Origin: Notolepis coatsorum
Taxonomy: Eukaryota; Chordata; Actinopteri; Aulopiformes; Paralepididae
Length of the DNA: 64,000 nucleotides
Assembly: GCA_963971535.1 (NCBI GenBank)
Contig: OZ020589.1
Location: 55,681,743 to 55,745,742 of the forward strand
Reading direction: 5' to 3'
The notes below the pieces were generated by a model. It searched no databases. It had not been told where the DNA came from and saw only the letters and a list, made by a program, of their open reading frames with translations. A program made the translations under genes and the position numbers. Each line of letters begins with the position of its first letter. Positions within the stretch are counted from its first letter, which is position 1. Below, one piece after another: positions 46,013 to 58,671 of the stretch.

Positions 46013-46579
46013 TAACCGTCCCAGGGTATGCATTCATTACAACGTTCCATCTCCATCTCCATCTCCTTTACACCCACACTGCAAGGGGAAGGTCAGTACC
46101 TTGTAGATCTGCACTGTTACCACTTTTAAAACTATCGATTCCGAGTAGTAAACTATTAGTATTGGCTGATATGGAGTACTGATGCAATCCATTAATTTGA
46201 CTGATGAACACTATAGATGTGTAGAGTAGACCATATGTTTTAGGTCACTGGACACTGGACAGAAACGCGTGATATACAATCCATTATTTTGACCCTATTA
46301 GAAAGATCTGTCTATGTGCCAACAATGCAGAAGATCCAAGTCGCTTTCAAGGCCATTTCTGACGTGCTATGCACAGTTCTTGGGGATTGGTTTTCGCAGT
46401 GGGAAGATTGTCCGGTAAGGTGCTATCATTGCGCCCCTGGTCTTTTGTATTGTGGGCGTTAAGACACCCTTCCCCCATCTCTTTGATGATCTCCCTCTAC
46501 CCATCTTTCCTTCCTACCCCCACCCCTCCCCCCATTCCTTCCTACCCCCCTTCCCCATTCCCCAAAATGTCACAACACC

Positions 46580-46660
46580 CCTAATTGATTGATTGAAAAT
46601 TGTATTAACAGATTGCAGAATGGGTACAATACAGTACAGCTCAATACACACAATTGTTAA
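46580..46660 (-). mobile_element. ATTG-tail repeat broken at its TTAA
   Basis: Reads GATTGATTGAAAATTG then AACAGATTGCAGAATGGGTA up to CAATTGTTAA; the expected continuation GGGGATGCAG is replaced by the piggyBac-type element. Confidence 0.8.
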
Positions 46661-47530
46661 CACATTGTCTGCTAGGAATTGTGCCCATCCTTATGCCCAG
46701 TCTGTCTGCCAGTGCTGTAACCCTATGGAGATGTTTACCTTTTTGCAGGGCTATAACTTTTTAAATATTATAGCTATATCGACATTACTATGGCCCATTC
46801 AACATTGGGTATCTATCGTTCCGGATGTGGGAACGTTATATTTTTTCATTCATACATTGTCGTGTTAGTACCGTCGAGAATATAAGTATGTTTTTAAGGT
46901 TTTCTGCAGTAATTCCTAAAACGTGAGTTATAGGCCCTGACGCATATGATAGATTATCGATTGGCGTTTCTTTCCCATACACGCTATATTAAAAAATTCA
47001 AATATATGATCGGTATACATTATGCTTCATCATGCGTGAAGGAAAGGGGGGGGGTCGTTTATAATTCCTTGATCGTCAGTAACGGCTTTATTTAGTATGG
47101 GTTGATATGTTGATCAGATGGATTGCCGTGAAATGAATAAACAATCGGGCTGAAAATAACATTATATTCCTCTTACCGTTCGCCGATGAGACTGAAGGAA
47201 AAATATTCCAATTATTTGACGTCGATCTGCTAGATCCATTTCCCGTTTGTATGACGCAATAAACACCGAAATCATATTGATTATTGCGTTTCGAAAGTGA
47301 TCCCATGCACTCGAGTGTGTATCTAGAGACCCACGCTACAAGATATTACTGCCGGAGGAATTTCCTCGATGCACCGAGCGCCACTTCCGGTTTGGCTTGG
47401 AGTGTAACAGGGTCCAGCTGCAGTCCCGGAGGGAGGCTGGATGAATTATGAATGCCATGGCGAAAAAATGAAATATTGATCCCAAAAACGAGTTAACTCG
47501 TTTCTGGCGCACAACGCATGGCGGGCAATA
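46661..47530. mobile_element. piggyBac-type element, right end lost
   Basis: Left end CACATTGTCTGC at TTAA (46657-46660). Interior similar to 34659-35610. The right terminus fades near 47520. Confidence 0.65.
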
Positions 47531-49413
47531 ACGAGTATACAAGAGTATAAAAATATATATATAAGAGTCTAAAAAAGAGAGTATATACATTTGACGAAGA
47601 AACTGTACATTGGAGGAGGTTGGTAGGTAGGAGGTTGGTGGGAGGGGTGGAGCGGGGGGTTGGGTAGGTGGGGTGGGGTGGGGAAACTGTACATTGGAGG
47701 TGGTGGGGTTGGGGGGGTCGTGTATTCCTGTGACCCCCACCCCTTTCAGTTTTGGATGTATAAAGATGTTTGAAGATCCGGTGGGGGGTCTCTCTGTCGG
47801 TGGTGTCATAGCTAAGCACCTCGTTGAGTCATCCAGCCTAACTCGTAATATTTTGTATTGATACTTTGAGTTAATAAATCGTATTAACCAGGTCTTTTTT
47901 GGACTGAGTAAATTATTAGCTTTGGCTATTTTCCGCCACAGTATACAGATCAGCCCAGGTTATTCCTCGGAACACCTTCTCTCTGGTGAAGGCTCTAACG
48001 GCCTATTTGTGTTGCTAGTGATGACAGTGATAGCCACAAGACTGATTTAGCCTGCGCTATGGTACCGCACTGGGATACAGTCACAGGATTACACGGTTGA
48101 AGGGCTTGATGAAGAAGGCCCATTAATAGAACATTAATCACTGCTTCTTTGCCTGAAGCAAGTCAGAGGGGAGGCTGAGCACAGGGCTTAATGTCTTAAT
48201 GCATGTGTTGAAAAATAGCTACTATTGAGCAGCTGGTACCGTGGCGGTTTGAGATTCCGGGTATCACCGGAACATGCTAGTCTCTTCCAGATGGTGGATT
48301 AGCATCCTGTGAAGGACACCTTTACAGGGGTCTCACTTCTACATCAAGCCGCATCTCCGCACATTTCCGTCTTTGTTTAAGTCCACTCATGCGGTCCAGA
48401 CTCCTTAAACGCAGCTTCCGTTTTGAGAGTGAAGTGGAGGTTGGAAATCATTCTTGATGCAATAGTTATTTAATTTAACTGACTTATTTAACTCATTAAG
48501 TGCCCTCTGGGCTCTGACTGTCACTGGGATACTGAACCTCTAGCCTGCCCGAGGTCACATGATTCACCAGAGTTCTGTTGTTCACCAGCCTGCCCTGGGC
48601 TTTATCCGTCAAGCAAACAGCATTTTATTAATTAAAGTTGTTATATTACCTGGTTTGTCCCAATTCTGCATGTGACTAGCATAAATTAGCCTGGCTGTAA
48701 ATTAGAGTCTTGTGTGGTTATATTGAGGCCATTTTCATTCAGATATCTTGTGGGAATAAGTCAACAGCCATTTGAACATGGCCATAGCATTTTCCTATTT
48801 TAAAATAGCTTAACTTTGGAGCAAAATCATTCCTGTATTATGTGCCGTCATGTTTTGTTTTATATTCTTTGTAAAAGAAATCTACAAAATCGACCCTATT
48901 TGCCAGTAAGATAGCATGACATGGCTGGTACCTTTGGTTTCCTAAAGATCCTATAGCTTAACTAAATGAGCCCTCTAGAGCCCTTTAAAGACGGCTAATA
49001 AAACGGTGGGAAATTTGTAAATGGCCGATACGAGTGTGTAAAATATCCTTCATTTGAATTGGTCGAACTCTAGAAAATACTATATATAAAGGATGATCTA
49101 AATGTTGGCAATAAGCTTCAATAATTTATTTGATGAATTAAGTATTAAAACCTTTGTAGTAAAAGTGACAAGGTTTCTCAAAAGTTAAAAATGTTGACAT
49201 TGCAGGCTGGGGGCTCGGGAACCCTCAGGTGTAACAATGTCTGATGCCGTTTATGGGCAACCAAGCTAAAGCAAACAAGAGCTTCAAGTGGAAGACTCCG
49301 TCTACTGGCTGAAATGGGGAGACATATACATATCGCCATTTTCTATTGAAAAAAAAATCATCTTTGGCCTAAATATGGAGATGTAGACCTGAGAGCAGTT
49401 CAGGACTCCTCAC
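47531..49413. other. Intron 6, mostly unique
   Basis: Starts with a G-rich stretch (47614-47725) carrying two copies of GAAACTGTACATTGGAGG. From about 47900 no gene or repeat is recognised. Confidence 0.5.
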
Positions 49414-49512
49414 CTCTTTCCTGGTGCGAACAGCAGCGTTCTGGACCAGCTGCCTGAAGGCCTCCTTCATCTTCTCAAGCTCCTCTGCCTTCTGCTTCTC
49501 TCTGAGCAGGGC
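49414..49512 (-). CDS. sclt1: sclt1 exon 6 of 13 seen
   Basis: Ninety-nine bases, 33 codons, ALLREKQKAEELEKMKEAF through VRTRKE, phase 0 to 0. Human reads ALLEEKQKEEDIEKMKE and IRTKKEV. The acceptor follows a GT microsatellite ending in CCCAG and the donor is GAG/GTGAGG. The 288-bp intron separating it from exon 5 is mostly microsatellite. Confidence 0.93.
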
Positions 49513-49589
49513 CTGGGACACACACACACACACACTGGTGGGTAAATATCTAAAGAGACACAAGACTTGTCAGAGGTAAACAATTACTG

Positions 49590-49680
49590 TGTGAGTGAGT
49601 GAGTGAGTGAGTGAGTGAGTGAGTGAGTGAGTGAGTGAGTGAGTGAGTGAGTGAGTGAGTGAGTGAGTGAGTGAGTGAGT

Positions 49681-49774
<94 letters not shown>
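49590..49774. repeat. GAGT then GA microsatellite in sclt1 intron 5
   Basis: About 97 bases of GTGA units then about 88 bases of GA. It fills 64 percent of a 288-bp intron. Confidence 0.97.
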
Positions 49775-49778
<4 letters not shown>

Positions 49779-49800
49779 GGAGAGCTGTGCTCCTTCTCAC

Positions 49801-49978
49801 CTGGTCTTTCTGCAGCGTCGCCTCCTCTGACAGCTGGACATTCTCTCTACACTTGGCCATAGCCTCGTACCTCTCCTCCTCCAGGGAGGAGGAGCGCCCC
49901 TGGAGCTCCCCCACCTGTCTCTCCCACACCGCTTGCTCCCTGCGCACCGCCTCTGCCTCCTGAGATGCAGACTTGAAC
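49801..49978 (-). CDS. sclt1: sclt1 exon 5 of 13 seen
   Basis: One hundred seventy-eight bases: it completes the Arg codon, then FKSASQEAEAVRREQAVWER through EEATLQKDQ. Key matches to human are ELQ, LENERYEA (here LEEERYEA) and EEANLQKSQ. The acceptor is CTACCTGCAG and the donor CAG/GTGAGA. About 28 bases after the donor a long TC then TCAC microsatellite begins, and another GA tract (50079-50161) lies about 100 bp upstream of the acceptor. Confidence 0.93.
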
Positions 49979-50074
49979 CTGCAGGTAGAGGGAAGCAGGT
50001 GGAACTGTCAACGCCTTGTCTCAGGAGAGTGTGAGAAAAGCTCAGAGGGAGCAGAGAAAAAGGATGCAGGTCAG

Positions 50075-50078
<4 letters not shown>

Positions 50079-50161
<83 letters not shown>
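50079..50161. repeat. GA microsatellite
   Basis: About 83 bases of GA repeat about 100 bp upstream of the sclt1 exon 5 acceptor. Confidence 0.97.
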
Positions 50162-50166
<5 letters not shown>

Positions 50167-51085
50167 TTGTGTCACAAAGTAAATAAACTCCCTTTGAAAT
50201 GGTAACTGCTGTGTCATTTCGGTTTAATGTAGACCTTTTTTTATTTGTATGTCAACTAAACTCGTTGACTGCCAGTGTGGAGTGGAGTGGACTCCACCTT
50301 GATGACTTGGACTCGACTCAGGTTCTTCTTTGGTGACTCAGACTCGAACACTGGGGACTCGAGACTCGAGATTTAGTGACTTGACTACAACACTGGTCCA
50401 CCCATAGGTGCAGCAGTACTAAGACAAAATGGCCACGGCTGGCCAAGACACTTCTGCGTCAACTCCTCAGAACCAATGGGATTGGGATGTTGACAGCTGC
50501 CAGTCAAGAAAGTAGCCTATAAGCACACGTTTTCAAAGAACCACGGCTTTGGAGAATAATCATGCCATTCCGAGCGTTCACCAACAGGAGGATATGCTGT
50601 CACAGTAGGGGTGCAACTAATTGATTAGGTCTGTCTATGTTATCCTGTTGTTGAAGCCATTTGATGTACAGCAAAGCCTGTTAACACTTAGTTTGTGTTT
50701 TATGTTTTCCTTTATTATTATTTAAACCATTCAACTCCTTCAAATTGATGACTTGAACAGGTTTTTGTTTAGAAATTAGGAGTAAAAATTTCACAGTATA
50801 AACAAATTTAAAATATAAAAAAAGATTATTGAAAGGTATACACAGTAAAGAGGGAGGTTGTAACTCTCATTACGTATTTTTTTGTTATATTATTCTTTTT
50901 TTTGCAGGAACAGCAGCAAATTATCTTTGTATTTTAATTGTATACTTTGATTATTTTATATTGTTCGAAATAAACTATTAACTCATTCATAGGAAGAAAA
51001 TAAATACTAAACTGACAGGAAACGCACAGATAACACATAATGTACACACACGGCTGCCATTCTCTCAACAACAACGCACAACACC
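50162..51085. other. Intron 4 sequence, no gene
   Basis: AT-rich. A hAT-like end TAGGGGTGCAACTAATTGAT occurs near 50607 without a clear partner. Confidence 0.45.
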
Positions 51086-52357
51086 TGTTGTGAAGGGCCA
51101 GATTAAACTGAATATATATGTATCGTTTGATATACCTTGTTTATTATTTATATATATACACGGAATATCCCTTTACCTGCGTACAGACCAGAGTAATATT
51201 CGCTCTCCTATTGGACAGCGGCCCCAGGCGCCAACGACCAAGCCCCCAACGGCAAGTTCAAAGACAACTCCGGGCATGTCAGAACATGCCCAGAGTCTGC
51301 ATAGTAATACGAGACAAGAACTGAGGTTGGGACTAGATATTCACTTAAGTATAAATACGGCGCAGGTGTAAACAGCAGTACCTTACCTAAACCTTACTTA
51401 CCCTTCACCACGAGTCAACGTGCAGTGAAGTGAGCAACCTTGCATCTAAATAGAGCATTGAGAACCGCGTGCGAATAGAATGTTAAAGTGTCAGAGTTTA
51501 ATGCAGTAACGTTGAGTTCGACTTAATCTAATGTGAAGTAATAGTCGATCATTTATTGTATATCGTGCGGCCACAGTTCTTCCGTGTGTAACATTACCCA
51601 TCGGTTCGTCGTGTCTTTAGCTAGTGCACTTATCCAGACTGTGTGGCCTAAATACGTGCCCACACCCGAGGAGTCCTAGGCGAGAACCGTTGGACATGTA
51701 CACAGGAGAATCGGCACCGGCGATTGCAGAACCATTCCTGGTTGGATTATATTGCTTTGGGACCGTGACCACCGGAGAAGAGCACCGTTGATTTCCACTG
51801 TCGTTTGGGATTTAACCTCGTGAGGATTACCACTCGGGCCTGCCTCTTGGAAGGGGCTGGCTAGCTGTCGTCAATGCTGTCGAGCATCTTGGATTACAAC
51901 TATTGCTTTTGTCTGCTGATCAAGGGAGTACAAGCACCGACTCCTGTACCTGGAGCCTCTTTATTCCTCGTTGACTCAGACGGAGTACCCGAACTTTCCT
52001 CTACCCATTGTCTCCAGTTGGTACCGGTGTTGCCCTATATAATTGCTACTGTACCACAGGTGGCGTCAGCTTAGACCCATCATAGTATTCCTACTATTCT
52101 GACTTATGCTCTTGACTGACTTTACGTATATTCTTCGCCATACAAGCGCAACCCTAATTCTCAATCTGTAACCTAACGTTGCCTAATAATAATAAATAAC
52201 CCTCTGTGTCAATTTCTGTGTCAATGCCGTGTTCTTGTGAGTGTTCACCATCAATATTTGATGTACTGTTTGGCCAGTAATTAAAGTACATAACTAGCAG
52301 TGGTTTAATATATCACAATCTTTAATACAGTCAGGGTTTTGTAACCCCTCAGTTACA
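51086..52357 (+). mobile_element. Solo LTR
   Basis: Starts TGTTGTGAAGG and ends CAGTTACA, flanked by a 5-bp duplication ACACC (51081-51085 and 52358-52362). Inside are a TATA box TATAAATA at 51350-51357 and an AATAAA at 52191. No internal retroelement genes remain. 1272 bp is long for an LTR; family unknown. Confidence 0.8.
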
Positions 52358-52740
52358 ACACCCATTTCACTGACACATTTCAAACAGATGCCGTTAGCCA
52401 GAGAGTTAATCACAATCCTCACACAATCACAGACAAAACAAGCTAGCAAGCACGTAATGTTAGCTAACCGATTATTACTCTTAAAATTTGTAGGGAAACG
52501 TAAGTCGTGTAACGTTGATCTATAGACTTAATAGTGTAGTTAGTTCATGTTTGCTGTAGGAGCCAAAGCTATATATTTAGGTTATTGTATTATATGAATG
52601 TTCATATGTTTATTTTTATAACCTTACATTGAACCGGCATTAGGAATATTGATTGGATTTAGATAAAGTCATTCAACAGTCTTATTTGTCATAATAGAAC
52701 ATTCTAGAACATTTGTGATGTCACATTATGATGTCATAAC

Positions 52741-53474
52741 TAGGGATGCACGATAATTCACAATCCGTCAATGTCATTAACAATGTGTTTCCCTGAACAA
52801 TGAATGAACTAAAAACCAATTATGAGGTCATCCCGATAAACCTGATAAAATTATTGATAGCGCCGATTTTTTTTAACTTTTTTCTTTTCATGTCAACGTT
52901 CACACGCACAATATATGCTTACTTAGGATTTGACTTGATTCAACAACAAAGCAGTTGGGGCAATGGCAAGCCGAAAACGGTAGAAAATGTGGTTATTTGA
53001 AGTTTGGATTTTTATTTTACAACTGAGGTAGGTAGATTACATTTTTAGAGACTAAAATACAGAAAAAGGTACCGTTGGGTACCGGTATCGATTCACAGGT
53101 ACCGGTACCGTATCGGCTCAAATGTGAACAGTACCCATCCCTACTGACAAAGCACAATACCTGTTGGTTTTTAGTTCACTCATTGTTCAGGGAAACACAT
53201 TGTTAATGACATTGACGGATTGTGAATTTTGTGATTGACTCAAATTATATTTATTTGGAAAAATAAATATAGTCACTTTATTTGAAGAGTCAAAACTGTT
53301 CTCTTGGCTTTGTTTTGTTCATAGTAGTAACGATCATGTCATGATAAATATGGTTAGGTCAACACTACAGGAATATACATAAAAAAAAAGAAAAATTATC
53401 GGTATCGACCTTGAGGGGCAGAAAGTTATCGGTATCGATATCGGGGTCAAAAAAATCAATATTGTGCACCCCTA
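52741..53474. mobile_element. hAT foldback with inner hAT piece
   Basis: Ends TAGGGATGCACGAT and GTGCACCCCTA with a perfect 8-bp duplication GTCATAAC (52733-52740, 53475-53482). Arms at about 52757-52820 and 53165-53225 are inverted copies. The middle (about 52870-53143) is a rearranged piece of the GGTACC-type hAT seen at 350-2550. Confidence 0.85.
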
Positions 53475-53734
53475 GTCATAACCGAACGTTCTAGAACATT
53501 TGTGATGGCACAGTATGATGTCATGATCGAACGTTCTGGAACATTGGTGATGTCACCGTATGATGTCATAACCGAACATGCTATCTCTATAGTCCACAAT
53601 TCGCTCAGAGCAGGCAGTGTGTAGCTTGAAACAGGACTGAACAGGACTGAACAGATAGACTAAACAACATAGACTGCAACCTGCATTTCTCAACCAAGGT
53701 GTCAAGCCTACCGTTTTGCTGTGGAAAGAGGCGG

Positions 53735-56510
53735 CAAATAGATTTTTTTTTTTTTTATATATATATTTTTTTTATTGTTATTTTTTTAACATAAACATAA
53801 CAACAAATTAGACTCACAAGCATTAACAGTAAACATCCAATGAAATCACCATTTGAATCATTGTAAATGTAGTTTACGAGATATATACCTAATACTTGCT
53901 ATCTAATACCCTACATACATATGCTCTTGCTCGCTCACCCCCCCCCCCCGGACCCCCACTTGGATAATCCATCCATTTTCTTTCGTTTCTAACCAGGCAC
54001 TACACTTCATATGCTAGCTTTTATTCTCTCCACCACTTCTAACCAGATTGCAATGTTGGTTTCACTGACACCTAAAATTCTTGCTGTAGATATTTCTAGA
54101 TAAATCACATCGAGATAAGTAAGAACCCATACCTTCCGGCAAATTTTTTCCGGTTGAATCCATCGTGATGCTATCAGCTTTTTAGCAGCTGTGAGACCAG
54201 ATAAAACTAGTCTCTTTAGCTGTATAGGGGCTGCAAACTGAAATACATCATTCAACAGCAATACAGAGGGATGTACAGGTATGTTCAGAAATAAGAATTC
54301 TGATAATTGCTGGGACACTTCTTTCCAAAATATCTTAACCGGTGGGCAATCCCAATACATGTGCATGAATGTACCCTCATCCCCATTTGTACATAAGGAA
54401 CATAGGGAGTCTTGTTTAAGTCCCATTCTGTTCAATCTTATAGGAGTCAGGTATGTCCTATGAATATAATTAAGATTAATTTGTTGATGGTCCGGGTTAC
54501 GTGACGCAATTCGAACGTTTGCTCAGACTTCTTGCCAATCAAAATCTATTTCCAAGTCTGGTATATCCCTCCTCCAGACTGAGTCTAGGGGGAGGATTCC
54601 ATACGAAGACATTAGTAAGTGATGATAAAAATCAGATACGAATCCTCTCGATGTCTCTCTTTCATAGAAGAATTTGTGATATCTGTGGTGCTCAATTGGT
54701 ATCCTTAATGGGACTCCATGAGCCTTCAAACAATCCAATAACTGTGCGTAAAAATAATATGTGGAACTGGTGAGGTTAATTTTTTTTATGTATATCTTGA
54801 TAGCTACAAAAACCCTGTTTGTTGAAAACATCTCCCAATGTGTGTATGCCCTGCTTTTCCCATTTGGGGTATCTTATAGGTTGTTTTCCAATAAGGAGTG
54901 CATTGTTATTGAATAGGGGAGTATGGCTATGCCATTTATGTTGGTTAGAATATTTTTCTTTTGTGTTTCACGCCATATCCGGATCACATGTGTAATAAGG
55001 GGGCCAAATTTCAATTTGCATTGCTTAATTGATAATATGGTGTATACTATGTCCTGCAGTCTATGTGGTGCTACTATATTTTCTTCTAAGTTTCTCCAGG
55101 ATACAGATGCTTGGGAGTCAAACCAGGTTGTCAGTGGTCTTAAAGAGTACGCTTTAAAATAGTGGTAAAAGTCTGGAAATGCCAAATCTCCGTCGGCTTT
55201 GTTTCTCTGTGCGGTGGATCTTTTTATTCGTGGAGGTTTGTTATTCCAAATAAATGTATATGCGGTGGAGTGTAATTTTTTCCAGTAACCATCAGGAGGG
55301 GGTTACTGTAACATTGAGCTAATGAAGTTGATTCTAGGTAAAACATCCATCTTAACTATTGATACTCGTGCCTGTACTGAGTTTTTAAGTTTGGACCTCC
55401 TGTCAGTCATATTTGATCTTATCTTGGATTTTTGTGTAATTGTATTTCACCGTTTGGCTTATAGTAGGGAATACCTCAATTCCTAAACATCTGAAGTGTT
55501 AAACCATTGGTATTTCTTCTGGAAGGAGTATATTCTTTGCAGGGGCATTAAGTGGAAGGAAAGCCGACTTTGGCCAATTTATCCTAAATCCCGATAGATT
55601 GCCAAAGTCATCAATCAACTTGAGAAGATGAGGCATTGAGGTGTTAGGGTTTTGCATGAACAATATTACGTCGTCCGCATATAAACTAATATGATGTTGT
55701 GTGCCCTTAATTGCGATTGGTTCTATGGATTGGGATTGTCTTATATATTGTGCTAAAAGCTCTAATGATAAAGCGAATAGTCCGGGACTAAGAGGGCAAC
55801 CCTGTCTGGAAGAGCGCGATACCGTAAAGATTTCGGAGGTGATTATACCTGTTGTAATCATGGCCGATGGGTCTTTGTATAATACTTTAATCATATCAAT
55901 GAATCCTTTTCCTAACCCCATCCTTTCTAATACTGCCCATAGATAAGACCATTCCAACCTATCAAAGGCTTTCATCGCATCCAGGGACAGCATCGCCTTA
56001 GGTGTGGTCATCCTTGCTGGCATCTAGCACATGTAGTAACCGTCTTATATTATCCGTGATCAAGCGGCCTCTTATGAAGCCAGTCTGGTCAGGATGAACT
56101 AAAGACGTCATATGCTTTTGAAGTCTGATGGCTAATACCTTGGAGTACAGCTTGATATCGGTTCCGAGGAGGCTTACGGGTCTATAACTACCGCAATCGG
56201 TGGGGTCTGTCTTTTTTAAGGAGGACTGTTATGAGTGCAATATTGTCGTTCTTATGGAAGTTCCCCTCCTTGATTGAATATAGAATCATATTAAGTAATA
56301 GGGGTCCAATTACATCCCAACATGAGAGGTACATTTCTGGTGGGATACCGTCTCTTCCAGGAGCCCTACCACTTTGCATTTCAGATATGGCCTCCCTAAG
56401 TTCATCTAGTGTGATGGGTGTTTCTAACTGTTTAGCGTCATCCTCTGATAGTTTAGGAAGGTTAATTTGATTAAGATATATGTCCATATGTCCGGCAAGT
56501 TGATTTACGG
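53735..56510 (-). mobile_element. 5'-truncated Tx1/L1-like copy
   Basis: Minus strand reads YLNQINLPKLSEDDAKQLE, GRAPGRDGIPPEMYLSCWD, SLDAMKAFDRLEWSYLWAVL, RQGCPLSPGLFALSLELL, SLYADDVILFMQNP (YADD intact), FYERETSRGFVSDFYHHL and the CCHC CSLCTNGDEGTFMHMYWDC. Frames are broken near 56020, 55500, 54830 and 54520. The exact 5' edge is uncertain. It lies in sclt1 intron 4 in the sense orientation. Confidence 0.9.
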
Positions 56511-57984
56511 CTTTCCAGTGTGGAGGAATTTTCATGTGTTGAGTCGGCTGTGATTTTGGAGACTGGGAAAATAGTTTTCTTACCTTGTAGTAGTGACGTG
56601 AATATTTAGGAAAATAGCTTTAGGACCACTTCTGTAAAGAAAGACTTCGCTGTGGAAGAGAAATAAACCATTTGGATATCTTTGTTTTACACTGGAGCGG
56701 CTGTGGACAGTATTTTTCTTTATCAACGAACGTACTACTCACGAGTAAGCAACTTTCACCAGTAGAGTGGAAGGTCTGCCCTCATATTTGCGTTAAGGTA
56801 TTAAGGCCATACATTTATTTCTTGAGAGTTTTGGCTACAATTCAGTCATAACTCTGTCAGGTTATAAACTGTGACTATCAAACAGGGAAGGTAAAGATGG
56901 TTTTAAACTGTTAAAACAGTCATTCAAAACTATTTTATTGCACTATTGCACATTTGACTGTCTATTCTATTTTACTCTTTGTATTGTCTATTTTAAAACT
57001 GCCATATAATCAAACCATAAACAAGGTAACCTATTGGGATGTTAGATCATAATGTGAAAAACTGTAATTTTATATGTCTGCACTTTATGTGCTCATTTTG
57101 TGTATTTTCTTCTGCTGTGGAGAACTTTGAGCTTCAATTCTTGTATGAAAGGTGCTATACAAATACAGTTTTAGGGCTGTCTTAAATACTTTGAAGCTTC
57201 GTTCGATGGGCATGGGATTCGAATATGAAAATAAAATTTGAATATAAAAAAAATTAAATTAAAAAAGTTTAATTTTTTTAGTGTGCAAAATCAACTCTGC
57301 ATCTCTTTGTTAATTACAACAAGCAATGCTGTTTGCTATTTAAGATTAGGTTGGACTCGGCACTGACAGATTTGTGTTCATTGTGCTGCTTTTATAAAGC
57401 CTCAAATGACGGCTTACAATATATTTCACAAAATATTTCAGTGTTTCGTTTGTCTAAGATTTAAAAAGGTTTAAACTTTACAGCACTGTCAAGTTGAACA
57501 AAGTACTGTACAAGTCACACAACAAAACAAAAAAAAATGCACCCGTATCTACCATTTCAAGTTCATCCTGAACTCAGCATAGCCCTTCCAGCTGCACTGC
57601 TGTTGTAGGGGACCTCTTGACAGTTCACTCTCAGTTGGCAGAGCAAATAAACATTTATAACCAGTGAAATGAAGGAAATCCTGTTTTGTCTTGTTGGCGT
57701 TTTCTTTTAACAGAAGGCATGTCAAATTGTCAATATAAAGTTATAGCAGTGAGTAGCCTATTATGGAAATATTACTAAAGCCCCTTGAGATCAACAAACA
57801 AGTAATCAACCTAGTTGTATACAATTCAGTACATTTGAGTGCTTAAAAAACATCCACAATTGATTTATCACCTGCTAGAACAGGTTAAGCCAATGTTCTC
57901 TTACAACAACTGATCACTTTTCCAATACAGTAAGTTCACATTCAGAAGCTTCCTGTATGATGATACTAACGTGACGTACAATGA
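56511..57984. other. Intron sequence with L2 tail
   Basis: About 57095-57170 is a plus-strand L2-type 3' end (GAACTTTGAGCTTCAATTC, GAAAGGTGCTATACAAATA). A hAT-like end TAGGGCTGTCTTAAATAC follows at about 57173. No gene. Confidence 0.5.
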
Positions 57985-58115
57985 GCCGAGGGCCGTGAGA
58001 GGGAAGAGGCTCAGAGGGCAGGTTGTGCTCAGAGAGGGTAGGGACTCAAGAGGACAGGTTGTGGTCAGAGAGGGAAGAGGCTCAGAGGATAGGTTGTGGT
58101 CAGAGAGGGTGCACT
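57985..58115. repeat. Minisatellite
   Basis: Diverged units of GAGGGAAGAGGCTCAGAGG and ACAGGTTGTGGTCAGAGAGG. Confidence 0.85.
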
Positions 58116-58402
58116 AAGCTACAGACTACAACCTTTTTTTCAAACTGCCTTTCGGAGTGGCTAAGTCTTTCATTCCACATGCCATTGCTCTGATTAATTA
58201 TTAGCTTTTCAATTTAAAACCATGGTACTGGTTAGGTACCTGAAGCTCTGTCTGTGTTGATGTTGTTTTCCTTTTGTCTATGAATTGGGCTGTTTTGGGC
58301 CAATGTCTTGTGGTGTGGTGTGGTGTTTGTACTGTGTTGTTTTGTCGATTGCAACCATGGTGAAGCGAGGATCTAAACTGGGGCTTGGTTTCCACACATC
58401 AC

Positions 58403-58494
58403 CTGGCCTCCAGCTGACTCAAGGCTGACTGGAGCTGCTGGAGTCTCCTGTCTGAGGCCTCCTCTCTGCCCTGGGCCTCCACTGTGTCTTCCTC
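58403..58494 (-). CDS. sclt1: sclt1 exon 4 of 13 seen
   Basis: Ninety-two bases, EEDTVEAQGREEASDRRLQ through SQLEA plus two bases of an Arg codon. The block GREEASDRRLQQLQS is identical in human SCLT1 and was the strongest single clue to the gene. The acceptor CTCCCAG is preceded by a TCTG-rich microsatellite that serves as its pyrimidine tract; the donor is CAG/GTGATG. Confidence 0.95.
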
Positions 58495-58671
58495 CTGGGA
58501 GACAGAGAGACAGAGACAGAGAGACAGACAGACAGAGACAGACAAACACACAAACGAACAATGGTCTTTAGATGGGGGGAAAGGAACATGCCAGGCTGTT
58601 GTGTTCAGATCATTCTTTCTTGAAGTCTGATTTCTTGTAGTCATTGATACAGTAGTAATTTTTCTGCCCAC

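Noticed and set aside
49570..49947. Single long ORF through sclt1 exon 5 and the microsatellite
   Set aside because: The Leu-Ser and Ser-Leu-Thr-His tail is intron microsatellite after a good GT donor.
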